A stretch of 39,406 bases of DNA from Oscillospiraceae bacterium (GTDB taxonomy: Bacteria; Bacillota; Clostridia; Oscillospirales; Oscillospiraceae): the NCBI GenBank assembly GCA_015068245.1, contig SVKU01000021.1, positions 1-39,406 on the forward strand. Reading direction: 5' to 3'. Below, in pieces: positions 15,085-23,703 of the stretch. A program made the translations under genes and the position numbers. The first letter of the stretch is position 1. Each line of letters starts with the position of its first letter. The notes below the pieces were generated by a model, which had not been told where the DNA came from, ran no database searches, and saw only the letters and a program-made list of their open reading frames with translations.

Positions 15085-15840
15085 ATGAATCGAACAGGTT
15101 TGAAAGCAGCAGCAAAACAGTGCATTCGAGACAGCTCAGCTCAGCCCCGTGTCATGACGCTGATATATTTCCTTATCATCGGGGTGATAAACGCAGTGGT
15201 CACTGTGGTTTCCGGCGGTACGGTGTTTGACTCGGCTCTTTTGACCAATGCTATGGATATGGACCTGATGGACATGTTTGATGCCGGCATACTTGGTGCA
15301 GTGTCCGGCAGGACTGCCCTTGTTATGATGGTAAACATACTCAGTACCCTTGTTCTTGCTGTTCTGGGAGCGGGGTTTACAAACTTCTGCCTTAAGCTTT
15401 CCCGCGGAACTGCTAAGGGATTTGGCGATATTTCCGCAGCCCTGAGCTATACGGGCAAGCTGGTATGGCTGACCATACTGATAAATGTCTATGTTTGCCT
15501 GTGGTCCATGCTGTTTATAATTCCCGGCATAGTGGCGTCCTATCGGTACTCTATGGCGTACTTTGCCTTGATGAACGATCCCAGCCTTACAGCGTCACAG
15601 GCTTTGCAGGTCAGCAAGCAGATAACCTCCGGGCATAAAATGGAACTGTTTATCCTCGACTTCAGCTTCTTCGGCTGGCATCTGCTGTGCAGTTTGACCT
15701 TTGGCGTGCTGTACATATGGATACTGCCATATATTGAAACCACCAAGGCTCATGCATTCAACTGGCTTATGAGCCTGCGGTATCCTCCCGCCGATGATAC
15801 ATATAATGATGTCGGCTATCAGGGTCCGGAAATACTCTAG
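15085..15840 (+). CDS. DUF975 family integral membrane protein
   Basis: This is a 251-residue membrane protein with about five or six hydrophobic segments (near residues 25-45, 75-100, 130-155, 195-220). The conserved centre SYTGKLVWLTILINVYVCLW, then IIPGIVASYRYSMAYFALMNDPSLTASQALQVSK, is the DUF975 signature as I know it. Members are common in Firmicutes and their function is undefined. The ribosome site is weak. It follows a consensus promoter by about 37 bp, and a second membrane-protein gene starts 49 bp later, probably in the same operon. Confidence 0.85.
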   Translation: MNRTGLKAAAKQCIRDSSAQPRVMTLIYFLIIGVINAVVTVVSGGTVFDSALLTNAMDMDLMDMFDAGILGAVSGRTALVMMVNILSTLVLAVLGAGFTNFCLKLSRGTAKGFGDISAALSYTGKLVWLTILINVYVCLWSMLFIIPGIVASYRYSMAYFALMNDPSLTASQALQVSKQITSGHKMELFILDFSFFGWHLLCSLTFGVLYIWILPYIETTKAHAFNWLMSLRYPPADDTYNDVGYQGPEIL

Positions 15841-15889
15841 TATATTTTCGAAATAACAACATAAAACAAATAAAAATGGAGGTGCTGTA

Positions 15890-17635
15890 ATGCCTATTAA
15901 CTTCGGCGGATTCCAGTTCGATCCCCAGTCGGGCACATTTAATCAGCAGGCTGAAGGTACGGAAAGACCCGAAAGACCCATACCCGTATCAAAAAAACCT
16001 CTGGGGCCAACGCCTGTCAGAGTTCTTATCAGTCTGCTGGTAACGGCTATAGTTGGATTTTTGTATTACTATTTCAATCTGCCTGCCCTTAACATCCACG
16101 ACAGGAATATGTACAGCTTTGTTATACTGCTCCTTGTGGTGTTCAGCGTCATGATGCTGCTGACCAGCGGTTTCCGAGGAACGGGACATGACTATGCGGA
16201 GCGGGTAAAGAAGAATTTTAAAATACCCGTTGTTCTCGTTGCTGTTGTCGTTGCGGCTATCCTTATCGGCTCTGTCGCCGGTTGGGTTGTACTTCGTGCC
16301 AATGCATATTCAAATCTGATTTCTCTGGATACCGGCGACTTTGCTGCTGAGGTCACGGAGATATCCTTTGACCAGATACCTATGCTGGACAGCACTTCTG
16401 CCAATGTGCTGGCAACAAGAAAGCTGGGCGAGCTGTCTGACCTGGTATCTCAGTTTGAGGTCAGCAATGTTTCCGCACAGATAAATCTTAATGATAAGCC
16501 TGTCCGTGTAACCTACCTGAATTACGGCGACTTTTTCAAGTGGTTCAATAACCAGAAAAACGGTATTCCTGCCTATATTGTCATTGACATGGTGTCGCAG
16601 GAGGTAACTGTCCAGCGTATTGAAAACGGTATCCGTTACTCTCCCTCGGAGCTGTTCTTCCGCCGCATAGACAGATATCTGCGCTTCAAATACCCCACCC
16701 TAATGTTTGACGACATCAACTTTGAGGTAGATGAGGATGGCCAGCCCTATTGGGTAGCTTCGGTCTACACCAAAACCATCGGCCTTTTTGGAGGCGCCGA
16801 TGTGATCGGTGCTGTGCTGGTGGACGCTGTTACCGGCGAAAGCACCTATTACGATGTGGGTGATGTGCCCACATGGGTGGACCGTGTGTATTCCGCTGAA
16901 CTCATAATGCAGCAGTACGATTATCACGGCCAGTACAAAAACGGGTTCTTCAACTCCCTGTTCGGTCAGCGTGACTGCACTGTTACCACCGACGGTTACA
17001 ACTATATTGCACAGGATGACGACGTGTGGGTCTACACCGGCGTTACCTCTGTGGGTGGTGACGAAAGCAACGTGGGCTTTATTCTTGTTAACCAGCGCAC
17101 CAAGGAAGCCAGATACTATTCCTGCGCAGGTGCTGAGGAGTATTCCGCCATGTATTCCGCCATGGGTGCCGTCCAGCAGTACAGCTACAATGCAACCTTC
17201 CCGCTGCTGCTGAACATTTCCGGCCAGCCCACCTACTTCATGGCGCTGAAAGACAGCTCATCGCTGGTAAAAATGTACGCAATGGTAAACGTCCAGCAGT
17301 ATCAGATAGTTGCTACAGAGTATACTGTTGAGGCATGTCAGGAAAAATACCATCAGCTGATGGTTGAAAACAATATCCTGAAAGAGGAGGACGTTGCTGC
17401 CGAACCTGAGGTGACTGTTGAGTTTGAAACTGTTACAGGTGAGGTGGACGAGATCCGCTCCGCTGTTGTGGACGGCAACACCATCTACTATATCCGCCTT
17501 GAGGACAGCGATGTGTATTACACCATCAGTGCGCAGACTGCTCCGGCAGCCGTCATACTTGACGAGGGCGATGAAATTACTGTTACCTTTGCTCCCGCAG
17601 AAGGCGAGATAGTCGCTGCGGAAGGAATTGAATAA
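15890..17635 (+). CDS. membrane-anchored protein with large exterior domain, unknown
   Basis: This is a 581-residue protein. A Pro/Gly-rich cytoplasmic tail (residues 1-40) is followed by three membrane helices at about 43-63, 75-93 and 112-134, then roughly 445 residues predicted outside the cell. The outer part is beta-rich with many Tyr and Asp, and has two passages like YWVASVYTKTIG...GAVLVDAVTGE that recall PepSY-type repeats; that resemblance is only suggestive. The C-terminus (about 500-581) looks like a small OB- or SH3-like beta domain with an acidic end. GGAGGTG precedes the ATG. It is probably co-transcribed with the DUF975 gene. No function is assigned. Confidence 0.75.
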   Translation: MPINFGGFQFDPQSGTFNQQAEGTERPERPIPVSKKPLGPTPVRVLISLLVTAIVGFLYYYFNLPALNIHDRNMYSFVILLLVVFSVMMLLTSGFRGTGHDYAERVKKNFKIPVVLVAVVVAAILIGSVAGWVVLRANAYSNLISLDTGDFAAEVTEISFDQIPMLDSTSANVLATRKLGELSDLVSQFEVSNVSAQINLNDKPVRVTYLNYGDFFKWFNNQKNGIPAYIVIDMVSQEVTVQRIENGIRYSPSELFFRRIDRYLRFKYPTLMFDDINFEVDEDGQPYWVASVYTKTIGLFGGADVIGAVLVDAVTGESTYYDVGDVPTWVDRVYSAELIMQQYDYHGQYKNGFFNSLFGQRDCTVTTDGYNYIAQDDDVWVYTGVTSVGGDESNVGFILVNQRTKEARYYSCAGAEEYSAMYSAMGAVQQYSYNATFPLLLNISGQPTYFMALKDSSSLVKMYAMVNVQQYQIVATEYTVEACQEKYHQLMVENNILKEEDVAAEPEVTVEFETVTGEVDEIRSAVVDGNTIYYIRLEDSDVYYTISAQTAPAAVILDEGDEITVTFAPAEGEIVAAEGIE

Positions 17636-17640
17636 AACCA

Positions 17641-17668
17641 AAAGGCCGTTGCAAAAGCAACGGCCTTT
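17641..17668. terminator. bidirectional terminator
   Basis: AAAGGCCGTTGC and GCAACGGCCTTT pair perfectly around AAAA. It lies between the convergent membrane-protein and Nudix genes and has A/T tracts on both sides. Confidence 0.9.
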
Positions 17669-17670
17669 AT

Positions 17671-18093
17671 TCAACGGAGTTTCAAAAACTCATATGCCTC
17701 AGTCAGTATCTGTTTGTGACTTTCGAATCGCAGTGAAGCCATGGCGGTATCATAGTCCATCAGATGGATCTCGGATATTTCTCTGTCATGGGAGCCGGGC
17801 TGCTGACCGCTGAATTCCGCCAGGAAATAGACGATTTCCTTCATCTCGTTGGGACGCCCTTCCCTGATGAGAGGGTGGGAGTCGGTTGTTCTGAATCCGG
17901 GAATGAAATCGACTGACAGACCTGCTTCTTCCTTAATCTCTCTGGCAGCGGTTTCAAGCTCTGTTTCGAGGCCTTCCATATGACCCTTGGGGAACCCGTA
18001 GTTTCCCAAGGCGTTTTTGATTATTACAAAGCGGATATCGCCATGTTCGCGGGTAAACACAACGGCTCCGCAGGAGCGTTCTGCGAATTTCAT
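17671..18093 (-). CDS. Nudix hydrolase
   Basis: This 140-residue protein contains an exact Nudix box: G, five residues, E, seven residues, then REIKEEAGL (about residues 37-59). The preceding FVIIKNALGNYGFPKGHME resembles the diadenosine tetraphosphate hydrolase branch (Ap4A to nucleotides), a likely but unproven substrate. The start at 18093 follows AAAGGAG with 8-nt spacing; an upstream in-frame ATG at 18123 precedes this ribosome site. It ends at the shared terminator. Confidence 0.9.
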   Translation of the reverse strand: MKFAERSCGAVVFTREHGDIRFVIIKNALGNYGFPKGHMEGLETELETAAREIKEEAGLSVDFIPGFRTTDSHPLIREGRPNEMKEIVYFLAEFSGQQPGSHDREISEIHLMDYDTAMASLRFESHKQILTEAYEFLKLR

Positions 18094-18114
18094 TGGGGTG
18101 TCTCCTTTGGAATA

Positions 18115-18256
18115 ATGAAGCATCGCCTTGCGGCGACATGAAGCGCAAGCTACGCTTGCATGAAGAAAAACGTGCCAGGCTGCCTATGCGCCGCAAGGCG
18201 CACTTCATAGGGCAAAGCCCTGCTACATTTTTCATGTGCCAACAGGCACGCTTCAT
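18115..18256. repeat. array of small hairpins with ATGAAG/CTTCAT linkers
   Basis: Five compact hairpins stand in series: TCGCC/GGCGA (18123), GCAAGC/GCTTGC (18145), TGCGCC/GGCGCA (18187), AGGGC/GCCCT (18209) and GTGCC/GGCAC (18236). Stem sequences differ, but the joints are ATGAAG (18115, 18138, 18160) on the left half and its complement CTTCAT (18203, 18251) on the right half. A sixth, decayed unit lies near 18171-18185. No reading frame is convincing. It looks like a repeat family in which structure and linker are conserved rather than stem sequence. Confidence 0.7.
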
Positions 18257-18257
18257 T

Positions 18258-18306
18258 TCCGCCAACAAAAAAACACTTGCATCGCAAGTGTTTTTTTGTT
18301 GGCGGA
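18258..18306 (-). terminator. terminator fused to the tRNA-Ser 3' end
   Basis: A perfect 23-bp inverted repeat with a 3-base loop spans 18258-18280 and 18284-18306. Read on the minus strand, the inner part (CACTTGC...GCAAGTG plus T7) is a classic terminator. The outer part extends into the tRNA CCA and acceptor strand (TCCGCCA), so the trailer carries an inverted copy of the tRNA end. Confidence 0.88.
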
Positions 18307-18391
18307 GAAGGCGGGATTTGAACCCGCGCGGCGGTATTAGCGCCCTACTCCCTTAGCAGGGGAGCCCCTTCGGCCACTTGGGTACTTCTCC
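18300..18391 (-). tRNA. tRNA-Ser (GCT)
   Basis: A class II tRNA with a long variable arm, acceptor GGAGAAG/CTTCTCC, anticodon loop CTGCTAA giving GCT, discriminator G and encoded CCA. Confidence 0.96.
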
Positions 18392-18398
18392 ATCTGTA

Positions 18399-18542
18399 TT
18401 AACTTCGCATTTTTGAAAAAGTGGCGGAGAGAGTGGGATTCGAACCCACGGCTCTTTCGAGTCACCGGTTTTCAAGACCGGCTCCTTAAACCGCTCGGAC
18501 ATCTCTCCGGATATCACTGACATTCCGCAAATGCGAAGTTAA
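18399..18542. repeat. 14-bp inverted repeat flanking tRNA-Ser (TGA)
   Basis: TTAACTTCGCATTT (18399-18412) and AAATGCGAAGTTAA (18529-18542) are exact inverted copies placed on either side of the tRNA gene. The purpose is unknown. They could form an outer stem around the precursor or be traces of an insertion. Confidence 0.6.
18422..18508 (-). tRNA. tRNA-Ser (TGA)
   Basis: A class II tRNA with acceptor GGAGAGA/TCTCTCC, anticodon loop CTTGAAA giving TGA, a long variable arm and encoded CCA. It lies upstream of tRNA-Ser (GCT) on the same strand. Confidence 0.96.
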
Positions 18543-18967
18543 ATATATCATAATGAGGTCGGTTTGTCAACTTAAAATCGCTGACTTTGTTCCGACACAT
18601 TGTGCATATGTGAAAGATGATATGACGAATCAATGGTTTTTGTGGCATGTGCTGAAAAGTTTGGCTTTTATTATATTGTAAGTTGTGCTATAATAACCGA
18701 AACAATAAATATGTCACGGACTGAATCTGCCAGACTGTTCGCCTGCTGTGAACGCCGGGTCGGGTATCCTTTTGGTAACGGACATATTGATTATGCAAAA
18801 TGTAATAGTTCACGGCTTGACAAACGACAGCTTTAGTGCGAAAATACGACTTTAAGGATTAATAATATTCGTTTGTTTTTTGAACATTTCAGCCATGATT
18901 AAGTCTTATCATCTGGAACTATAACAAGCGCATATCCACTTTTTCACACAGTAGGAGGGAACCCAAA
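18543..18967 (+). other. long leader region before the Gld-like operon
   Basis: No convincing gene is present. An extended -10 (TGCTATAAT, 18686-18694) is the best promoter signal and would give a leader of about 270 nt. A lone TTGACA at about 18818 lacks a good partner. No known riboswitch was recognised. Confidence 0.4.
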
Positions 18968-19957
18968 ATGATCGAAGTATCAGGATTGACCAAAACCTAC
19001 GGCAACAAACGAGGCATAACCGATGTCAACTTCACTATCAACGAAGGTGAGATCGTCGGCTTCCTCGGCCCCAACGGTGCCGGTAAATCCACTACGATGA
19101 ACATTATTACCGGCTACCTGTCCGCCAGCGACGGCAGCGCGACCATCAGCGGTATCGATGTTCTGACCGACCCCATCAGCGCCAAGAAAAACATAGGCTA
19201 CTTGCCTGAGCAGCCGCCTCTGTATCTTGATATGTCCGTAACTGAATATCTTAACTTCATTTACGACATCAAGAGCGTCAAGCTGCCCAGAAAAGAACAC
19301 ATCGATATGGTGTGCGAAATGGTTGGCCTTTCTGACCACAGGAAGCGTCTGATGCGCAACCTGTCAAAGGGTTATAAGCAGCGCTGCGGTCTGGCTCAGG
19401 CTCTTGTGGGTGACCCCAAAGTGCTCATTCTCGACGAGCCTACCGTTGGCCTTGACCCCAAGCAGATCATCGAAATAAGAAACGTTATTTCCGAACTGGG
19501 CAAAAACCGTACCATCATCCTGTCCACCCACATTCTGCAGGAGGTCTCCGCCATCTGCGAACGTGTGCTGGTTATCAACAAGGGTGAACTGGTAGCAGAC
19601 GATACTCCCGACCACCTGTCTGCCCTTATTACCGGCGACCATAAACATTCTTTCCGTATCTACGGCCCCAAGGATCAGGTCGTCGCCAAACTCAAGGCGG
19701 TAGACGGCGTGCGTTCCGTTCTGCCCACCATCGAGGCAGAACCCGGTGCATTTGAGTATCTGGTAGAATCCGTCGAAAACCTCGACGTCAGAAAGACCAT
19801 ATTCAATGCTCTGGCAAGAGCCGGCTATCCCATTCTCCAGCTGAAGAATCAGGAGCTTACTCTTGAAGATATCTTCATCAAACTGGTTGAAGACAAGCCT
19901 GTCGACGTGTCTTCCCACAACAAACCCCATAAGGATAAGGAGGCTGAAACCAAGTGA
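18968..19957 (+). CDS. ABC transporter ATPase, GldA-like
   Basis: This is a 329-residue ATPase. Walker A GPNGAGKST lies near residues 35-43, the signature LSKGYKQR near 134, Walker B VLILDEPTVGLDP near 152 and the H-loop STHI near 183. The extra 90 residues after the core are typical of ATPases partnering ABC-2 permeases, and the Gln-rich, charged tail is cytoplasmic. It pairs with the permease that overlaps its stop codon by 4 bases. In Bacteroidetes the GldA-F-G system supports gliding; in Firmicutes such clusters have no agreed role. AGGAGGG precedes the ATG. Confidence 0.9.
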   Translation: MIEVSGLTKTYGNKRGITDVNFTINEGEIVGFLGPNGAGKSTTMNIITGYLSASDGSATISGIDVLTDPISAKKNIGYLPEQPPLYLDMSVTEYLNFIYDIKSVKLPRKEHIDMVCEMVGLSDHRKRLMRNLSKGYKQRCGLAQALVGDPKVLILDEPTVGLDPKQIIEIRNVISELGKNRTIILSTHILQEVSAICERVLVINKGELVADDTPDHLSALITGDHKHSFRIYGPKDQVVAKLKAVDGVRSVLPTIEAEPGAFEYLVESVENLDVRKTIFNALARAGYPILQLKNQELTLEDIFIKLVEDKPVDVSSHNKPHKDKEAETK

Positions 19958-20658
19958 TCGCAATTTTCAAACGTGACTTAAGGGCATACTTTACTTCGCC
20001 CATTGGCTATGTCTTCGTGGCAGCCTTCCTTTTGGTACTTAACATTTACTTCTTCCTTATCAATGTCTATTCCGCTTCGGCAGACATTGAAAATACCTTT
20101 GCTTTTATAGTCACCATGCTGGTTTTCCTGGTACCCGTTCTTACCATGCGTACCTTCAGCGAGGACTATAAGCTCAAAACCGACCAGCTGCTGCTGACCG
20201 CTCCCGTCCGTCTTACCGGCATTGTGCTGGGCAAGTTCCTGGCAGCCTTTGGCGTGTTCGTGCTGGCTATGCTGTTCACCCTTATTTATGTTGTGGTTGT
20301 TGCCGCTTTCGGCACTCCCAACGGCGCAATGATAATCGGCAACTATGTGGCTATTCTGTCTGTTGCCGCAGCCTATATTTCCATAGGCGTATTCATTTCT
20401 TCCCTGACTGAGAACCAGCTGGTTTCCTGTATAGCAACTCTTGGCGCATTCCTGTTCCTGTATCTGGTAGACTACATGTACAGCGTCATTAATGTTACCT
20501 GGATCCAGAACCTCATTTATTGGTTCTCCCTGTTCAGACGTTACGATACCTTCTCCAGAGGCATCTTCTCTCTGGCAGACTTTATCTTCTATATCAGCGT
20601 TGCCGGCACCTTTGTTTTCCTCACCGTTCGTGTGCTGGAAAAGAAGCGCTGGAGCTGA
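19954..20658 (+). CDS. ABC-2 type permease, GldF-like
   Basis: This 234-residue permease has six hydrophobic segments and opens IAIFKRDLRAYFTSPIGYVF, a characteristic start for this family. RTFSEDYKLKTDQLLLTAPV, the conserved coupling segment, follows the second helix. It starts with GTG at 19954, overlapping the ATPase stop (GTGA), with GGAGG about 10 nt upstream, so it is translationally coupled. Confidence 0.9.
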   Translation: MIAIFKRDLRAYFTSPIGYVFVAAFLLVLNIYFFLINVYSASADIENTFAFIVTMLVFLVPVLTMRTFSEDYKLKTDQLLLTAPVRLTGIVLGKFLAAFGVFVLAMLFTLIYVVVVAAFGTPNGAMIIGNYVAILSVAAAYISIGVFISSLTENQLVSCIATLGAFLFLYLVDYMYSVINVTWIQNLIYWFSLFRRYDTFSRGIFSLADFIFYISVAGTFVFLTVRVLEKKRWS

Positions 20659-20673
20659 GAAGGAGGCCGCATT

Positions 20674-22164
20674 ATGAAAAAGAAAGCATCCACCGGTGCT
20701 GTGAACGCCGGTAAGAAAAGACGCTATAAAATAGGCGTTATTTCCACCATTACAACCATTATGGTAGTTCTGGCTATTGTTCTGGCAAACTATGTTATGG
20801 ACTATATTTCCAACCGTTTCGTGCTGGAAATTGACATGACCTCCAACGATATGTACGAGATCACTCAGGACACTGTGGACGTTCTGCACACTCTGACGGA
20901 GCCCATCACCATCACTGTCCTGGCTGATGAAACAACATTCGAATCCAATGACACTCTTAACCCCATCCGTGAGATCCTTAAGAGATATGCCACCCTCTCT
21001 GAGGGTATGCTGACCGTTGAGTTTGTCAACCCCAACGTCAACCCCGCAAAGACAGCCAAGTTCGACGTTCTGGGCGACGTCTCCAGCAACGACGTTATCA
21101 TCGAAAGCTCCAAGAGATTCAAGAAGTATTCCCCTTCCAACCTCTACGAGCTGTATACCGACGATAAAACCGGCAACACATATATCACAGGTCTTCGTGC
21201 CGAGCAGCGTCTTACCTCCGGTATTCTGTACGTTACCGCCAACAAGGTTCCTCAGGCTGCTTACATTGAAGGCCACGGCGAAACCATCAACCTTGCAGAG
21301 ATGGACAGCCTGCTGGCTACAGGCAACTATGAGGTAACAACCCTCAACCTGGGCGTTGAAGGCATTGAGATCGATCGCCAGATCGATCTGCTTATCATTT
21401 CCCAGCCTCTGTACGACTACTCTGACGAAGAGATCGCCAAGATCGACGAATGGATAACTTCCACCGGCGGCAAGAACATCATCGTTTCCTATTCCGCTCA
21501 GACTCCCGTTCTGACCAATCTGGAACGCTGGTTCGAAGAATGGGGCGTAGCTTTCTCCAACGAACTTATTCTCGACACCACCCAGTGTCTTGCAGGCTAC
21601 CCCACCTACATCATTCCCAATGTAAACAACTTCGAGGGCATCACTGATTATCTCGACAACAAGATGTCTGTTGCTGTTCCCGGTGCCCGTGCTATTGATA
21701 TTCTGTTTAGCGAAGATAACTGGCGCTGGACTCAGGTGCTGATGGAAAGCTCTGATAAGTCTTATTCCAAGACCATTGAAGAGAGCATGACCATTTCAAC
21801 TTACGAACAGGACGTCAACGACAATATCGGTCCTTTCCCCATGACAGTTCTTGCGGGTCAGACCACTGCCGACAACCTGGAGTATTCCTACAACTATATC
21901 CTGTTTACCAATGCAGGTATGTTGTCTGACTCTGTATTGTCCATGCCCAACCTGCTCAACACCAACTACTTCGTTTCTTCTCTGAACTATATGTCCCAGA
22001 ACAGCGAAGACACTGTTGTTATTGAAGCAAAGGATATCGAGGCCAGCACTCTGGTCATCGAGGGTTGGCAGAGCACCCTGCTGTTCTGGCTCCTCATTAT
22101 CATCATTCCCGTTGGCATTTTTGGAACCGGCCTTGTGGTTTGGATCAGAAGGAGACATATGTAA
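20674..22164 (+). CDS. GldG-like ABC auxiliary protein
   Basis: This 496-residue protein has one membrane helix near residues 26-46 and another near 465-488. The roughly 420 residues between are exported and resemble the ABC_transp_aux/GldG family: DMTSNDMYEITQDTVDVLHTL near the start, GHGE near residue 207 and LLIISQPLYDYSDEEIAKIDEW. Such domains may bind ligands or assist substrate handling. AAGGAGG precedes the ATG and it lies 15 bp after the permease. There is no catalytic signature. Confidence 0.87.
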   Translation: MKKKASTGAVNAGKKRRYKIGVISTITTIMVVLAIVLANYVMDYISNRFVLEIDMTSNDMYEITQDTVDVLHTLTEPITITVLADETTFESNDTLNPIREILKRYATLSEGMLTVEFVNPNVNPAKTAKFDVLGDVSSNDVIIESSKRFKKYSPSNLYELYTDDKTGNTYITGLRAEQRLTSGILYVTANKVPQAAYIEGHGETINLAEMDSLLATGNYEVTTLNLGVEGIEIDRQIDLLIISQPLYDYSDEEIAKIDEWITSTGGKNIIVSYSAQTPVLTNLERWFEEWGVAFSNELILDTTQCLAGYPTYIIPNVNNFEGITDYLDNKMSVAVPGARAIDILFSEDNWRWTQVLMESSDKSYSKTIEESMTISTYEQDVNDNIGPFPMTVLAGQTTADNLEYSYNYILFTNAGMLSDSVLSMPNLLNTNYFVSSLNYMSQNSEDTVVIEAKDIEASTLVIEGWQSTLLFWLLIIIIPVGIFGTGLVVWIRRRHM

Positions 22165-23661
22165 ATGAAAAGTCTCAAACCCATCATCATCTCTGCTGCA
22201 GTCATAGTGGTGCTGCTCGTAGTATTCCTTCTTCTCACTGTGGTATTTCCCCAACAGTCCGAAACAGAAGAACCCGAAGAAAGCGCAGCGGTTTCCTCTT
22301 CCGAAACACACTATGTCATTGACCGCAGCTACGATGAACTGACGGCATTTGAATTCATCCCCACTGATGGGGAATCTTTCCGGGTAGACGTTATCCCTGC
22401 CGAGGACGAAAATTCCAACGCAACCTTTACCGTTACCCCGGCAACGGATATCTTTGATTACAATTCATCATTGCTTCGCAGCATGACCTATACCGTCACT
22501 TCGATTTCTGCCAAGGAGTTTATCGAGGCAGACGCTCAGGATCTTTCTGTTTACGGTCTTGACAAGCCGTTCTTTACCCTGCGCGATTATTTCTCTGACG
22601 GTACTGTTTACGAGATCTATCTCGGAAACCAGACACCTGCAGACGATAACTATTACTGTATGACCAACCAGTCCAACGACGTTTATACCATAGGTAACTA
22701 TGTCACCAGCCTTATTACCAGAGAAGAAATAGACTATCGTGCTATCACCCTGTTCCCTGTATATGAGGAAGATGATGTTTACGCCAACTATGACTGGTTC
22801 CGCATTACCCAGAAAGACGGCACAGTGATCGAGATCTATCGTGACTGGGACTATGATATGGAAGGCAACGTAGGCAGCGCCGATTACTTTATGGCATCAC
22901 CTACTGTTGCATCAGGCAACGACGAAGTTATCAGAACCAAGGTGCTTGATGTTATCGCGCCCATCGCTACTACCGATATCATCAAGGATATTTCCGAAGA
23001 TGAATTTGCAGAATATGGCCTTGACCAGCCCGTAAAGCTGGAACTGAGAGACATTGTGGGCAACGAACTGAGCCTGCTTATCGGTGGTTACTATCGCACC
23101 GAGGAAGGCGAGATCAATCAGGAATACAGATACTGCATGATCGAAGACCACCCCACACTGCTTGTTTGCCCCTCCAGCCTGTTTGCGTTCATGGATATCA
23201 ACTACGTTGAACTGATGATCCGTACCGCATGGTACTACAACATCAAAGACGTTGATTATCTGGAATATGATGTAGACGGTGAAAAGTACTCGGTCGACTT
23301 CTTCTATACTGAGGAAGAAAACGATGAAGGCGAAATGGAAGATGTCCTGAACGCTACCATCAACGGCGAGTATCTGTCTGAGACTAACGCAAGACGTTTG
23401 TTTGTCAGAACTCTGAACTTCCGTGTAGTCAGTGAGGTGCCTGAGGACACCAAACTTGATGACCCCGAAGTCAGCATAACCATCGCTCTCAACGATGGTG
23501 AGACCCATACAATGAACCTGTGTCCCATCAATGCTCGTCAGTACGCTGCCGAGATAGACGGCGAACCCGAGTTCTATGTGTATTTGAAAAATGTCGATAC
23601 CCTGCGCACAGCTTTCCAGGACATTATGGACGGCGACGAGCTGGAATTCACATTTGACTAA
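22165..23661 (+). CDS. DUF4340 domain membrane-anchored protein
   Basis: This 498-residue protein has an N-terminal membrane anchor (residues 8-28), a short acidic Ser-rich linker and a repeated extracytoplasmic beta domain of the DUF4340 type. One tell-tale is the pairing of an LSVYGLDKPFFTL-like phrase (near 132) with a second, EYGLDQPVKLEL (near 285). This gene type habitually follows GldG-like genes. The ATG comes immediately after the GldG-like stop (TAA ATG), with AAGGAG 10 nt upstream. It is the last gene of the operon. Confidence 0.85.
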   Translation: MKSLKPIIISAAVIVVLLVVFLLLTVVFPQQSETEEPEESAAVSSSETHYVIDRSYDELTAFEFIPTDGESFRVDVIPAEDENSNATFTVTPATDIFDYNSSLLRSMTYTVTSISAKEFIEADAQDLSVYGLDKPFFTLRDYFSDGTVYEIYLGNQTPADDNYYCMTNQSNDVYTIGNYVTSLITREEIDYRAITLFPVYEEDDVYANYDWFRITQKDGTVIEIYRDWDYDMEGNVGSADYFMASPTVASGNDEVIRTKVLDVIAPIATTDIIKDISEDEFAEYGLDQPVKLELRDIVGNELSLLIGGYYRTEEGEINQEYRYCMIEDHPTLLVCPSSLFAFMDINYVELMIRTAWYYNIKDVDYLEYDVDGEKYSVDFFYTEEENDEGEMEDVLNATINGEYLSETNARRLFVRTLNFRVVSEVPEDTKLDDPEVSITIALNDGETHTMNLCPINARQYAAEIDGEPEFYVYLKNVDTLRTAFQDIMDGDELEFTFD

Positions 23662-23671
23662 AAACAAAGAT

Positions 23672-23702
23672 AATCCGCCGGAGCAATGCTCCGGCGGATT
23701 TC
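23672..23702 (+). terminator. terminator of the Gld-like operon
   Basis: AATCCGCCGGAGC and GCTCCGGCGGATT pair over 13 bp around AAT, followed by a short T stretch. A near copy stands at 23909-23933. Confidence 0.8.
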
Positions 23703-23703
23703 A

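Noticed and set aside
18115-18256. Possible CRISPR array
   Set aside because: Units are not identical repeats with uniform unique spacers. They are varied short hairpins with a six-base linker, and no cas gene is in the window.
18633-18836. 67-codon frame in the leader of the Gld-like operon
   Set aside because: No ribosome site, Cys/Arg-rich random-looking product, and it crosses the extended -10 promoter region.
19978-21276. Long open frame (432 codons) on the minus strand opposite the permease and GldG-like genes
   Set aside because: It lies wholly antisense to two well-supported genes, has low-complexity Asn/Gly/His-rich composition, no ribosome site and no recognisable domain. It is a by-product of codon bias.
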